NCBI GenBank assembly: GCA_030141605.1
Contig: JAQGDQ010000285.1
Span: forward strand, 198,002 to 262,001
Direction: 5' to 3'
From: Tubiluchus corallicola
Lineage: Eukaryota > Priapulida > Priapulimorpha > Priapulimorphida > Tubiluchidae
DNA length: 64,000 bases
The notes below the pieces were generated by a model. That model ran no database searches. It saw only the letters and a list, made by a program, of their open reading frames with translations, and had not been told where the DNA came from. This document shows, piece by piece, positions 53,331 through 64,000 of this stretch. The position numbers were made by a program, and so were the translations under genes. Numbering within the stretch: position 1 is the stretch's first letter; every line of letters starts with the position of its first letter.

Positions 53331-53419
53331 ACATAGTTACCATCTAGGTCCTTATTTCTTTGGATAAGATATTGGATAAGGCAAAAGAGAGAAACGTACG
53401 ACATCATGAAGGGATAAGT

Positions 53420-53775
53420 AACTCTAATGTTCTGAAGGAGCGGCAAAGGTTGGTACGCAAATATAAACTGCAGCACAAAAAAACAAGATTCACAGGTATT
53501 CAAGTAGGTAAAAATCACATTCCTTAATTCAACAGACACGAAAAATAAGGTTATGTCTTCTTTCTTATTATAGAAAAAACTAATTACAGAGACGTAAGAA
53601 ATCGCAGTTAAGACACAAGCAACTCAAAAGTTTTTGGGGAACAGAAAGGTAAGACCAATCATGTATCCAAGTCCAATTTGTTAGCACAAAAAAACCAAGA
53701 TATAAAGCTTGTGTGTTATTACGATTTCCTTATTTAAGGGGTACGAAAAATAAGGTTTTGTCTTGTCTTTACGTT
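53420..53775 (+). repeat. Diverged direct duplication
   Basis: The segment around 53420-53577 and that around 53620-53775 share ordered phrases: CAACTC/TAACTC, GCACAAAAAAACAAGAT/GCACAAAAAAACCAAGAT, CCTTA and ACGAAAAATAAGGTT. Spacing is about 200 bp. This is an old intergenic duplication. Confidence 0.5.
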
Positions 53776-55175
53776 ACACCAGTTCTAATCGTCGCAACTT
53801 GAATTCGGAGATCTGCAGTGAAAAGCCGTTATTTGATTTAAAGAACTTCTTTGAATTTTATGTTTAAAAATTTCGTGGCTTTAAAGATTCGCATCTTTTC
53901 TCACCTTTCTCACCATCCTCCTGGTAGATTTTCATCTGTCAGCCGGCGAACAGTTGTGTTCGCCATGAGTTACTTGAGCAAAAAAGTACTTCAGTGACTT
54001 GCTAGGTCTATCCTGAAGGATTTGGTCCACAGCTCCTTATTTGGGGTCCCCCATCCGCCACCCGGGGGATGCGCCCGGTAGGGGTTTATCTATCAAATTA
54101 CGTGCGAATAACAAGCGAAACGTTCCGATATGATAAAAGCCAAATTTCTACAACTCAAAACAGATCGGACGTAGGCCGTATTTTGTAGCCTGTGTACGCG
54201 TATGGAGAAAGAGGTTTAAGAGGGCTTTAAGTAGTTTCATGATTTTATAAGGTGAAACGCAAGAAGTTAAAAAACTTGTTCAAAGACTGCCATTAAACAA
54301 GAAAACTCGACCAGAGAAATTGAGAATATAATCAGACCTGGTTTAACACATTGATCTTGAACATTGACAGACAGATAACTTTCAAATACCAGCAACTAAA
54401 GTACTATGGAGACCAAGTACAGAAACTGAGGCTGATAATATTGCTGTGCGAAAACGCAATAATAATGACCTCACATCACAATGAATGAAAGGAGGTTTTA
54501 TCGAACCATCGATGAAGTAGCTCAGTGAAATTAGAAGTCTATTAAAACCTTGTAATCTGAAGGCTAAATAATATTACATTAATTTGATACACCAAAGTTT
54601 AAAATACAATTAACTGTCATCACATTTAAAATACATTACATTATATTAATTACATTACATACACTGGAGTTTAAAGTACAATTAAATTGCATTACTTTTA
54701 GCAGATTATTTTTAACAGTTACCCACAAGCTCTCTCCTTTGAAATTCACCCAAATAAATTACTAATAATAAATTGAGACTTTGCTTGCAAAATGACGTGA
54801 TAACCACCCGTCAGTAGCAACAGTTTCTTGGTTACCCTCGTTCAGTCTGCAAAGTTGTTGGAGAAGCTCATTATTGCTATTTTAGGAAAAATTTCGGACG
54901 GAAAATGTATAAGCCGTTAAACTTGCTGATAAATCAAGATCATTTCTGGAATGCATATATATTGTCATGTATTTAATCAGGTCATCGATCAACTAGTCGA
55001 TTAGGTACGCCTACAAGAAATTTTGAAGCTGTAAGGACTACATTACTGTAATGTGACAAACCGCTTATTTGTTCTTGTATCGATAAAAACGCTTGTATGT
55101 TAGCTAGTAACTTGGTATTAACGAGAAATATTTTTTGTCACACGTGCGGCGTTGTAGGAAGCTATTAGTTATTGC

Positions 55176-55284
55176 CAGGGCCTATTTCAAGGGGGGAAGT
55201 GGGGATACTTCCCCAGGGCCTCACCCTCCAGGGGGGCCTCGCGCCAAGGTAACATTTTTTTGCTTTATGCGAACATACTGCCTC

Positions 55285-55357
<73 letters not shown>

Positions 55358-55589
55358 GCCGCACGCGCGCCGTTTGCCAGTATTGACAAGTATTAAGGAC
55401 TGGTCTTGAGAATAAAGCAACTTTTCTTTCAAATGTTCTTTCCTTTAACAACTGTATAACCCCATATTTTCTCTTCGAAAATGCTTCTCCGGCGTTCTAG
55501 CAGTTCAAACATTTTCTGGGCGCCAACCATGGTAGCGCCCCCCCCGGCGCTTTCCTCCCCGGGCCCCGCCTAGGCTGAAATAGGCCCTG
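55176..55589. mobile_element. hAT-like non-autonomous element
   Basis: A perfect 14-bp terminal inverted repeat (CAGGGCCTATTTCA / TGAAATAGGCCCTG) is flanked by GTTATTGC (55168-55175) and ATTATTGC (55590-55597), a 7/8-matching 8-bp target duplication typical of hAT elements. The interior has GC-rich subterminal parts and a long CT microsatellite but no transposase. Confidence 0.75.
55285..55354 (+). repeat. (CT)n microsatellite
   Basis: About 35 CT dinucleotides with one interruption near the start, inside the hAT-like element. Confidence 0.95.
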
Positions 55590-55796
55590 ATTATTGCAAT
55601 GTAAAATTTGTATAATTTGTAATTGCTATAAAAGGATTTTTTGCTGATGGTTAGAGCAGCACAAATATTCAAGCTCTTGAAGTGAAATCACCACCTCATT
55701 TGCAAGTATCCCATCATCCAATTACCCCATCTGATATAACATTACAATGCATTCTTTGCTATAACAAAATAATAAAGATACAGAGTACAAGTAGAC

Positions 55797-55964
55797 GAGA
55801 GAGAGAGCGAGGGGGAGAGAGGGAGGGAGGAAGAGGGGAAGAGTGAGTGGGGGAGGAATGTGGAAAGAGAGAGAGGGAGGAGGAGAAAAGGAAAGAGGGA
55901 GGAAGGAGAAAGAGAGAGGGAGGAAGGTGTACGGTGAGAGAGAGAGGGGAGAGGGGAGGGAGAG

Positions 55965-56011
<47 letters not shown>

Positions 56012-56055
56012 ATTGAGAGCAAAATAAAAGACAAAAAGAGAATAAAGATGGAAAG
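55797..56055 (+). repeat. Purine-rich (GA)n / GGGA tract
   Basis: About 260 bp of nearly pure purine sequence with a GA dinucleotide core at roughly 55968-56008. Reading frames through it are low-complexity artefacts. Confidence 0.9.
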
Positions 56056-56754
56056 AAGAGCGTGAGAGAACGAGGAAATGAGTGTTGACGATTGAGCCAG
56101 GTGTGAGAAGTGGTTGATTTTGTGAATTGGCGAGAGGCTCAGCGAGTAGTTGAGTAGGTGAACGGCTGGATGGATGCATAACTGTGTAACATGGTGAGTG
56201 TTGGGGTGATTGACTGAACGAGGAAGTAGAAAAGTAAGTAAGAGAATTGGTACATAAAAGCGTGAATGTGAGTGTGTGATTTGCTAGCCTGATAGAGTTG
56301 TGATACAGTAATGAGACTTAATTTTTTGTGATTAAATTTGTAGCTTTTACAGATTTACTATTTGCAGGAAAAGACTCTTTTTACGGAAAAAGCCTGAAAC
56401 ATGTTGCCTGATGACACGCCCATGGTTTGAAATTACCGAGCAGCTTGCCACAGTGTAATTAAGCCTGTGGTGCCTCGATTAGATTGTCACACCTCCCCGT
56501 TCGAAATCTCAAACTTTTTGTAATATGTGCTCGAATGAAACGCTTGTAACTCGTTTCTTCTAGCAAGTAATTATAGATATAGTTACCGTTACAGCTACCA
56601 TTATTAAAAGTACCTAATTCTTTACCGTTACAAGTTTCCGAAATTTTAATTTTACTGTAACTTCCTTATTTGTAATACGTCATAGTACAATGCTCCCCCC
56701 CCCCCAACACTCAGGCTCCCTCTTATATTATTTGCCGCTGGACTTCGGATACTA

Positions 56755-56975
56755 GCATGCAGTCGATATCTGGACAGTAGGATTTTTGGGCTGTGGGCAC
56801 TTGGGCTGGGGACGCTTGGGCAGTGTACACTTTGCAGAGTAGTGAGAGTACTGTTGGTTAGTGACACTTGGACATTGACTTTTGAGCTGTAGGACGTAAC
56901 GACTGTGAACATTGCATTTGCAGTAGGACATTTAGACTGTGGACACTTGTACAGTGGGGCACTCGGGCAGTTGAT
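56755..56975 (+). repeat. Degenerate short minisatellite
   Basis: Irregular copies of a phrase like GGGCAGTGGACACTTGGGC recur every 12-30 bp. The antisense reading frame here (Cys/Pro/Ser-rich) mirrors the repeat and is not called as a gene. Confidence 0.5.
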
Positions 56976-57110
56976 ATTAAAATGTACAAATATTAAAACC
57001 GAGATAATTCTTAATGACAAGAATAGAATGATGCAATTATTTTTCTGATTATCCAATATGTTAGATAATTAAAGAATTCTGCAAAATTCATTTTCATTAT
57101 TGAGTTATTT

Positions 57111-57116
57111 TTTATT
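57111..57116 (-). terminator. Candidate polyadenylation signal of the sulfotransferase
   Basis: TTTATT on the + strand is AATAAA on the coding strand, 23 bp beyond the stop codon. If used, the 3' UTR would be very short. Confidence 0.45.
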
Positions 57117-57138
57117 AACTATACATATATTTTTTGTG

Positions 57139-57251
57139 CTAATTTCCAAATTCGTGGACTAGGCCCGTTCCCTTAAAACGTTCTTCGTTTACTTTATCCA
57201 ATGTTTCACTCATCGCTACCGTCAGATGATTTTTCCAGTCTCCTACTTTGC
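57139..57251 (-). CDS. SULT last coding exon
   Basis: 113 bp. Reads (G)KVGDWKNHLTVAMSE, then TLDKVNEERFKGTG and LVHEFGN, stop TAG at 57141-57139. The acceptor is TTTTTTAG on the coding strand. It carries the G-x-x-G-D-W-K-N PAPS motif and the KxxxTVxxxE dimer motif. Confidence 0.9.
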
Positions 57252-59083
57252 CTAAAAAACAAAACGTTCTAGTTAAATAGGAGACACACACCTAATCTGC
57301 TACAAATCTTTTATAACCTTGTGCCGCGTCTTGCAACTTCATTTATTAATATTTATTCTTTCACTAAAATCAGCAAACAGATGGAAGTAGAAGCAGCATG
57401 CATGTGATTGTCTGTTATTTTAGAATTTAGGTGAAATCACACTCTTATAATTGTAGTTCTGTAAATTTTTATTCATTCATTATAATGCTGCATCAATGGG
57501 ATATTATCATGGCATCATTAAATATTCAGCCAGAATAATACCAAGATAAAAATATCAACAGCACTTATAATACTCGATAGACGGCGCTTCTACCCTCCAT
57601 TTCAATAATAGGAGTTTGGAGCAGACAGTTCGCTAAAGAAAAAAAAACAATTCTGTTTTTAATGATAGCTAAATCTGTTCAAGGTGATACACGGCCTGGC
57701 ATTAATCTGTTACGTTTACAAGGCTTTTTGTCACTAGCGAAAATCAAAGACTCTGTTTGCAGCTAGCGGCTGTGACCAATTTCCTAGATATTTCTATCTA
57801 GGAAATCGTCCCAGGGGTAGTTGGACTCGCGATGAAGCCTTTCCAGGAGTAATTTTTGCAAAACGTCAAATGATGCGAAAGCCTAGCATACAAGTATTGT
57901 TTTTTGCGACTGTGTTTGTGTTTTTGTGCACACAAGCAACATAATTATATCAAAAAGTATAGTAAGTATGAGGCAATGATAATAAAACTACACAATTTTT
58001 ACTGTCACGGGAGTCTTTCATACGTTTCAAAATAGATCTTTACAGTTATAATTAATGCGCGTAAAAACGCGTTCAGACTTAGGTCCGTCTTCACTGAGTC
58101 ACGCTGAAAATTATCATTTTTGCATGTCACGTGACTGTGAAAGTTTGCAACACAGCAGTGGCCACGCGAAACAAAATTCGGAAATTCTGATCGGTAAATT
58201 TCATCGGGGAAGCAATTTACTCAAGAATTGTGCATGTTGAATTTTGCAAGCGGAAAGAAAACCACTTTTGGGTTAATTGTTTTTACAAAGAGTTTTGTGT
58301 TATTTTGTATCTTTATAAGTTTTAATAAAAGCGTTTAGAGTTCTGATTAATTCATGTGTCTAAAGCATTTGTTTCCGCCTGCCTGCGTTTATTATTTGCA
58401 AATTGTCTGTCTTGTTAGAAATTAAGTGCTTACCCGGCTATCAGAGGGGGGGATGCCCATTTCCCCGCCTCGCAAGTTTTTTGTTAAATTTAATTATCAA
58501 TGACTAATGGTAGAAGTGCTACTCGGAACGTAAAAGGAGGGCATTTTCTATAGCGGTATCAGGCAAAGCTGTCATTCATGCTGGCCGGACTTGAAGAGGC
58601 CTATATAGCCTATAGTATAATATAAAGCCCTGAGGCCTTTTTTAAATTACACCCCACTTAATCTCAGAAAACTTGAAAATTATATACTTTTTAGTTATTT
58701 AATAGCAAAGTGAACAAATTTTTTTCGAATAAATGCACTTACTGATTACATATTAATAATTTATAACAAATAGCGTGACATACAAACAAACATTCCTGAG
58801 CGTAAGATAAGTAATAAAGAACGCGCTTACAAAATCGCAAAAATTATATCAGATAAGTATATGCTACGCATCTTATCACTTTCTATGCATGTGATGTACA
58901 GACAATTTTTATTGAAACATGATTGCTCTCAGTTCATTTTTGATTCTCTTTAGCTGTGAACATGATCTTTCTCGATGATAATCAGTACCTGATTACCTGA
59001 GGTAACAAATGAATACATAACCCAATCTGGAATCTTTTTAAGCCAACATGCAGATTGTGAGACCTTAAGCTGCAATTTGTTAA

Positions 59084-59167
<84 letters not shown>

Positions 59168-59168
59168 C

Positions 59169-59214
<46 letters not shown>

Positions 59215-59256
59215 TTAATAATAATAATAATAATAGTAATAATAATAATAATAATA

Positions 59257-59292
<36 letters not shown>

Positions 59293-62200
59293 TTTATTTA
59301 AAGTCGGTTTAGCTTGTACCCAAATCTGGTGCTGCATTCATGCCACTATCGGAATCATTAGGCCTACACTACATCCTGCAATTCCTTAGAAGGTTAGAGT
59401 GCCAAAAAGTTCCTATGTTGAAATACAAAACAAAATTATAGTATTATTTAAAATCATCAATGCAAAAACTATTAACAGCTATTATCAGACGCCGCACTAA
59501 GTACAAAAATATTCTCACAATGTAATAAAGTCCTACTCCTACTTATACATTGAATGTTTAGCATCGTCATAACATTTATATTCATAATGGTCATAGAATA
59601 TACTGTAATAGAATGGTCTGAGCTGCATCCTGTGGTAGTTTACTAACCAAAACTTCCTTGAATCAAATTGTAAAAGTTCAAAAATAAATATAATGTACGT
59701 AACAGTGATCTAATTTCATAACAGTATAATTCTATAAACGTTGCTCATAACTTATCTATAGGTGTATAGGTTAGACATCTTGTTTCTGTTTTGATCAACA
59801 TGTATTACCTTTTCTGAAGAAGGTTGTAGAGTCTTTGTTTCTACACTCCGTATCGGCGTAGGAGTAATTTAGCTTATCGTTTCCTCTCATAGAGTTGAAG
59901 GCTGTCTCCTTCACAACGATATTCACTTCCTCTTCTGTAAGACCTTTTCCTAAAAATTCGCCAACTTTTTGGACATGTCCAAATGGATCCTAACGTGAAT
60001 GAAAACTCGATTTCAATCTGTGGAATTTCTGTGTGAAATTAATCAGTCAATTGTTGTTTCAAGATTTTCAAAACTATGATAAATACAAAAAGAAATTCAG
60101 CCATAGAGAACGATAAGTTCGTTCAATGTGTCACAATTCAAAACTAGTAATAATAAAACAAATAAGTAAGAACATGCTTTATCCACCCCACTACCAAAGC
60201 AATTAAATAATGTAAATCGAACAATAGAACAGGTTCGCAGATAGGACCTATAGAGAACAATGTTACAACATGCTGTTGCTGCTACAATTGTTGCGGCTGT
60301 TGTTGCTACTGCTGCCGCTATTATTGCTGTTGCTGCTATTGTTACTGTTGCTGTTACAACTTTTGCGGCTGCTACTGTTACTGCTGCCGCTATTATTGTT
60401 GTTGTTGCTGTTTCTGTAGATGTTGCTTTGGTAATAAACGTGTTACAAATAAAATTTCACGTAGGAATAACAATACTTAAAAGGCATCTTCAAAAACAGG
60501 TCCGATGTTTGACACGCTTCAGTTACATAGTTTGATATCGTTTTGGCTTATCTTACCTTCAGCATTTCCTCATAGTGCACAAACAAGACATTATCCCAGT
60601 CTCTGCAGTTCCAAGCTTCTTTATTATGCTCCCAATAATCTCCAAATTGACCTACAGAAACAAGTCTGTCACGAATTCAAAGTAAAACTTTTCGTTTTTA
60701 AGCAGGTAAAATTGAGCTAGTTTTGTATGACGAATTTTAAGTACATCTAGATTTTCGATGCCTAGAATCCTTAGGTCTTTAGCTGCAGCGATATTTTTAA
60801 GGCGTGTTTCATACATTGAAAGAACACATAGCATTGTAAAAAATTTAAACACAATGAATAAGCAAATGAATGATCTACTGAATCGAAAGACTATGTGAGT
60901 GAATAAACTAATGAATAAATGAATGAAAGAAAGAAAGAATGGATGGATGGATGGATGGATGGATGGATGGATGGATGGACGGATTGACGGATGAATAAAA
61001 GAACGAACGAACGAATGAATGAATGGATTTAGGCAAGCTGTACTACGGGTAAGATAAATGCAACACTTTTGTAAAGCAATAATATTTAAAATATTGCTGA
61101 CATGGGTAAGTTTAGTGACTCACATATCCCGTTGATGAAACGTTGGAAGAATTCTTCGAACGTGGAATGCTTTGCATTAATCCACGGCGGCATTTTGAAT
61201 CCAGTCTCAAAATGGAAGAATGAAACTAAAGTATCTTTAGGGTTTCTTGTTACATAGATGATCTGAAATTGTAATGTGTCATCGTTAGTCACGCTGCGAA
61301 ATCTGAAACTTTATTAACTTTGTTTTACATGCTTAAATTGTTTCATATGAAATATAATAATTGTTTCTTATGAGAAGATACATAATAATTCCTGGATTTT
61401 TGCGTTATTTCTTTCGGTATTTCTCGTGCACCCATTGCATACCTTATAAATTTAGCGTGCCAGTGTTATTATAGTAACTATAGTGTTATTAACTATTGTT
61501 TTTATTTTACATTAAGTTTTATTTCAACACATAACAAGTACCACAAAACAGTAAATAAAAATTAATAAAAATAAAAATATTTAATTAAAAATAATTATTT
61601 AAAAATACTACTGCAAGGCAAATAAAAATAAATATTTACACAACAAAGAGAGGATTAGCAAGCTAAATATTTTAGAGGGTAAGTGTATGTTTCCAATAGT
61701 CAAAATGTTTGAAGTTAAAATGACAGCACTATGAAAAAATAAACCCGTGTGACTACATTGTTTGAATTTGAAATCCGCTGATGAAGGCTAAAAGCATTTT
61801 TACGTAAAATGACTTTAAAATTATTGCAGCCATTCTCTGCACATATTCTAAATTTAAACAGAACACGCTTGACATCAACAGAGCAAAAATTAAAATTTCT
61901 GAAAAGAATATTAAAGCATAAAATAGGTGCAACTGATTTAAAATATCAGCATCATCGTTACAATTACCATGTGACCATGATATTTTGCTTCATGTTAGCA
62001 TTCAATCGGTTCTCCTGACAATGTTACATTAGCCAACTATGTGTGTGTATGTGCTTATTATAAGCGTGTATGCTTATTATGTTTATATATGTATGAACTA
62101 GTTACTGCTTCTTTGTTTTAAGTTTAAACATTAATTTAAAAAGCCAAGCTAGACTGGCACGTTAATTTACATTTTTAGATCACGTTTAAATACTTATATA

Positions 62201-62538
62201 TTGATTTATACACCGCAAACGGGTGGATCACATTTTGTGATCCATTTTCCTCTCCAGTCTCTGATTACCATATTAACTTTGACGAAAGAAAAGTGATTTT
62301 ACCTTCGGGTGCTTTTTTCTTTCTAAAATATCTGAATTCAACAGGTGCAAAGGAATGTGCGTTTTAAATATTCTCGGAGATGCCTTGGCTTCCCAGTCCA
62401 CTTTATCGGGATTTCCCATTGTTCCCATTCTAGTCGGATACTCTATCATCGGTACAAGTTCCTCCAAATTCTGTCCCTTCCAGGTGGTGTCTAGCCCGTT
62501 CATGATGAGCCACACAATAGCCTGCATCCATGTTGTAC
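57139..62538 (-). CDS. PAPS-dependent cytosolic sulfotransferase (SULT family), 5'-partial
   Basis: Five coding exons on the - strand; coordinates are the span. The enzyme transfers sulfate from PAPS to hydroxyl or amine groups of small molecules in the cytosol. Visible SULT features: GTTWMQ (end of the P-loop-like 5'-phosphosulfate motif, with the YPKS part in a missing upstream exon); FKTHIPLHLL with the likely catalytic His; RNPKDTLVSFFHF (3'-phosphate-binding segment); VHYEEMLKDP; FFRKGKVGDWKN (C-terminal PAPS motif); and KNHLTVAMSE matching the KxxxTVxxxE dimer motif. All junction phases agree (1, 0, 1, 0, 1). Substrate cannot be predicted. The N-terminal exon was not found in 62539-64000. 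Confidence 0.9.
57252..59808 (-). other. Large SULT intron
   Basis: About 2.6 kb containing the trinucleotide arrays at 59085-59291. Short reading frames (for example 58055-58240 on the + strand) have no recognisable domain. Confidence 0.6.
59085..59291 (+). repeat. (ACT)n then (TAA)n trinucleotide arrays
   Basis: About 16 ACT triplets (59085-59132) run straight into about 53 mostly TAA triplets (59133-59291) with a few TAG, TTA and CAA interruptions. Poly-Leu and poly-Ile reading frames here are artefacts. Confidence 0.95.
59809..59989 (-). CDS. SULT penultimate coding exon
   Basis: 181 bp. Begins DPFGHVQKVGEFLGKGLT, continues EEEVNIVVKETAFNSMRG and ends DSTTFFRK. The exon lies between coding-strand acceptor CACGTTAG and donor GTAATA, phase 0 in and phase 1 out. 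Confidence 0.92.
60268..60425 (+). repeat. (GTT/GCT)n-type triplet-rich tract
   Basis: Imperfect TGTTGCTGCTAC triplet repeat inside the SULT intron between its 95- and 181-bp exons. It yields an artefactual Ala/Val-rich reading frame. Confidence 0.8.
60557..60651 (-). CDS. SULT 95-bp exon
   Basis: Reads QFGDYWEHNKEAWNCRDW then DNVLFVHYEEMLK. Acceptor TTTCTGTAG, donor GTAAGA. It covers the G-x-W-x-x-H-x-x-x-W and FxxYEEM(L)K segments. Confidence 0.92.
60900..61027 (+). repeat. Tetranucleotide repeat cluster, (GGAT)n core
   Basis: (GGAT)n at 60940-60978 is flanked by GAAT, AAAG and GAAC tetramer runs; it lies in a SULT intron. Confidence 0.9.
61124..61262 (-). CDS. SULT 139-bp exon with the 3'-phosphate-binding segment
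   Basis: Begins IIYVTRNPKDTLVSFFHF and ends FEEFFQRFINGI. R-N-P-K-D-x-x-V-S is the SULT phosphate-binding signature. Acceptor ATTTCAG (phase 0), donor GTGAGT (phase 1). Confidence 0.92.
62303..62538 (-). CDS. SULT exon with GTTW and KTH motifs
   Basis: 236 bp. Begins (G)TTWMQAIVWLIMNGLD and contains PRIFKTHIPLHLLNSD. The position of the split Gly codon in K-S-G-T-T-W matches a classical SULT intron. It covers what is two exons in vertebrate SULT1 genes. Acceptor ATTTCACAG, donor GTAAAA. Confidence 0.92.
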
Positions 62539-64000
62539 CTGTGAAATAATTTTTTCTTTCGTAAAAGATTTGCTGACACAAACTAAGCTGAATCGAAATT
62601 ACAATTTCACTTAAAAGCGCACTTTAATTTCAGTTTAAAGCATTTGTTACTAGATATAAACAAAGAGGTAGTAAGCAATTAGCGATGGTATTAAGGTAAT
62701 AAAAGGTATAAAACATTTGACATACGCATGAATATACAGTATTTAATTATTTATTTGAGTTTTTGTGTCTTATATTATCCGTTTTTTTCTTCACTTCTGC
62801 TTGTGCATACACCTAATATAAATCAAACTTAAACTAAACGCTTGACACAAAAAATAACCAATAAATATTTGAAAACGTTTTCGAAAAGAATGTATCAAAC
62901 TTCTTGTAGTAAACAATTTATTATAACTCCATATTTTTTTGTTTTTCCCCGGTTCAGTTTTGCAGTATATTTGAGGCACCCGGTCTCAGTGTATCAGGAA
63001 TCACACAGCTAGAAATACTATAATTAAGTTGGACATTAGCCAGTAATTGCTGAGCAACTGAACTGATTTTTTCAGGTTAGTGCAACAGACATCCAGAACA
63101 GTGCAACAGAAGAACTTAATAGACTGCTTAATGCTTCGAAGTCTTCAAGTCTGCTAATTCCCATGCAGCATAGTTTAAGATCGCTTACGTGTTATCAAGA
63201 GAAGTAGTTAAATTCGTTGATTTTTTGTTGCAAGAACAGCCTTGTTCGCTTGGTTTTTAATTAGCATGACGTCACCGGCGCAAGCTTAACAAGTGCGTTG
63301 CAAAAAGGCTACTGTTTTTAGATACCTTTTTAAAACAAATCTGGCAGTAGAAATGATTTCAGTCAGCACTTTTAAAAGTGTGCTCCCCACATTTTTAGAC
63401 ACTTGGGTAAACACTAGTATTTTTTCGAATGAGCAAAAAGTTTAGGGAGAACAAAGATTGCCTCAAACGTTTAACTCAAAATTTTGCACATAATTATATT
63501 TGTTAGTGATTAGATTTTATTATGACTGCTAGTGCAATCAGCGAAGTGCAATCGCGCACCCTCTATTCTACATAATGCGTCCCAAACGATTTTTTCGTGA
63601 CGTCTATTTTGTGCTGTTCTGTTTCACTGCGATACTATTTTGTGTGTTATGTTGAAGTAACAGTTGTGGAAAATCGAGAGAAATGGAATGTCTGTACGTG
63701 AAGTTGTTGGCCACACAAAATTTGTGGCTGACAATGCTTATATTCCCCAACCTCAAAGTGATCTATCCTTAGCACTTAAGACATCGTCATGCGTAGTCTA
63801 TAAACACTGCCAATAGTACAAAAGGTTCAACGAATTCTTTGCATAAATTCACAAAATTCACAAAGAACTACACAAAAATGCTTGACAGACTTTGATAAAG
63901 CACTGTACGTGAATACTGTTATGAGGTACGTACAACATTTTGGATAAGTTGCAATGAAAATATCATGAATTCCACTGCAGGCATAAACGGAATACTGTAT
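62539..64000. other. Right flank, no gene assigned
   Basis: No exon encoding the SULT N-terminus with the T-Y-P-K-S motif was found on the - strand. A 26-codon frame at 63571-63651 (+) starts MRPKRFFRDVYFVLF and is hydrophobic, but it is too short to call. Confidence 0.5.

Larger units (their letters stand above)
51688..57110. other. Intergenic region between the two genes
   Basis: Apart from the LINE remnant, hAT-like element, duplications and simple repeats listed separately, I see no gene. The two genes converge on this region (+ strand left, - strand right). Confidence 0.6.

Noticed and set aside
55742-56179. Ser/Leu-rich minus-strand protein
   Set aside because: Translation of the GA/CT low-complexity tract.
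56652-57056. 134-codon minus-strand frame just downstream of the SULT stop
   Set aside because: It follows a degenerate minisatellite, has no domain and lies beyond the likely poly(A) site.
58982-59301. Poly-Leu/Val and poly-Ile reading frames
   Set aside because: Translation of ACT and TAA triplet arrays.
63571-63651. Short hydrophobic frame MRPKRFFRDVYFVLFCF, possible signal anchor
   Set aside because: 26 codons, followed by a stop, with no clear donor linking it to a further exon in the window.

Overview
The window is eukaryotic, almost certainly metazoan nuclear DNA. It is AT-rich, with GT-AG introns, calcium-binding EGF exons flanked by phase-1 introns, a zona pellucida (ZP) module with a furin site and membrane anchor, a cytosolic sulfotransferase, transposon remnants and interstitial TTAGGG-like repeats. 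A marine invertebrate (tunicate or other invertebrate deuterostome, or a cnidarian) fits best, but the sequence alone does not settle the phylum.

Positions 1-49494 (+ strand) are the 3' part of one giant gene; its 5' end lies left of the window. I resolve about 58 exons, nearly all flanked by phase-1 introns. They encode, in order: (a) EGF-like domains (1-11333), eleven complete after one cut off by the window edge, plus two half-length ones; (b) short Thr/Pro linkers (14277-14520); (c) a huge Pro/Thr-rich array of about 60 copies of a 60-residue unit built on VTLPPG (15917-32850), carried by exons that are almost all exact multiples of 180 bp; (d) a 2.7 kb exon of 29- and 25-residue Thr/Ser/Pro mucin repeats (34312-37046); (e) a ladder of mostly 54-bp microexons of the [18 protein letters not shown] type (39471-43288); (f) a ZP domain, hexa-arginine furin site, one transmembrane helix and a short tail (44499-49494). 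The likely product is a giant type I membrane protein. Its ectodomain would be cut at the furin site and polymerise into an extracellular coat or matrix, with the acidic, presumably O-glycosylated repeats as a spacer.

The repeat zone evolves by recent segmental duplication. Introns between repeat exons are almost identical, and a 2.4 kb block is duplicated in tandem. Intronic pseudo-exons mark what looks like an older end of the array. Several lesions are visible: three clustered deletions in one repeat exon, a 53-bp insertion in the mucin exon, a 5-bp insertion in one microexon, and GA instead of GT donors on two others. Each could be real exon decay or an assembly error.

Positions 49495-57110 hold the 3' UTR and then an intergenic zone with a LINE fragment, a hAT-like non-autonomous element, a 105-bp tandem duplication and simple repeats. 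Positions 57111-62538 (- strand) carry the last five coding exons of a PAPS-dependent cytosolic sulfotransferase (SULT family). Its 95, 181 and 113 bp exons match the sizes I recall for vertebrate SULT1 genes. The 5' exon(s) of that gene were not found and probably lie beyond the right edge.
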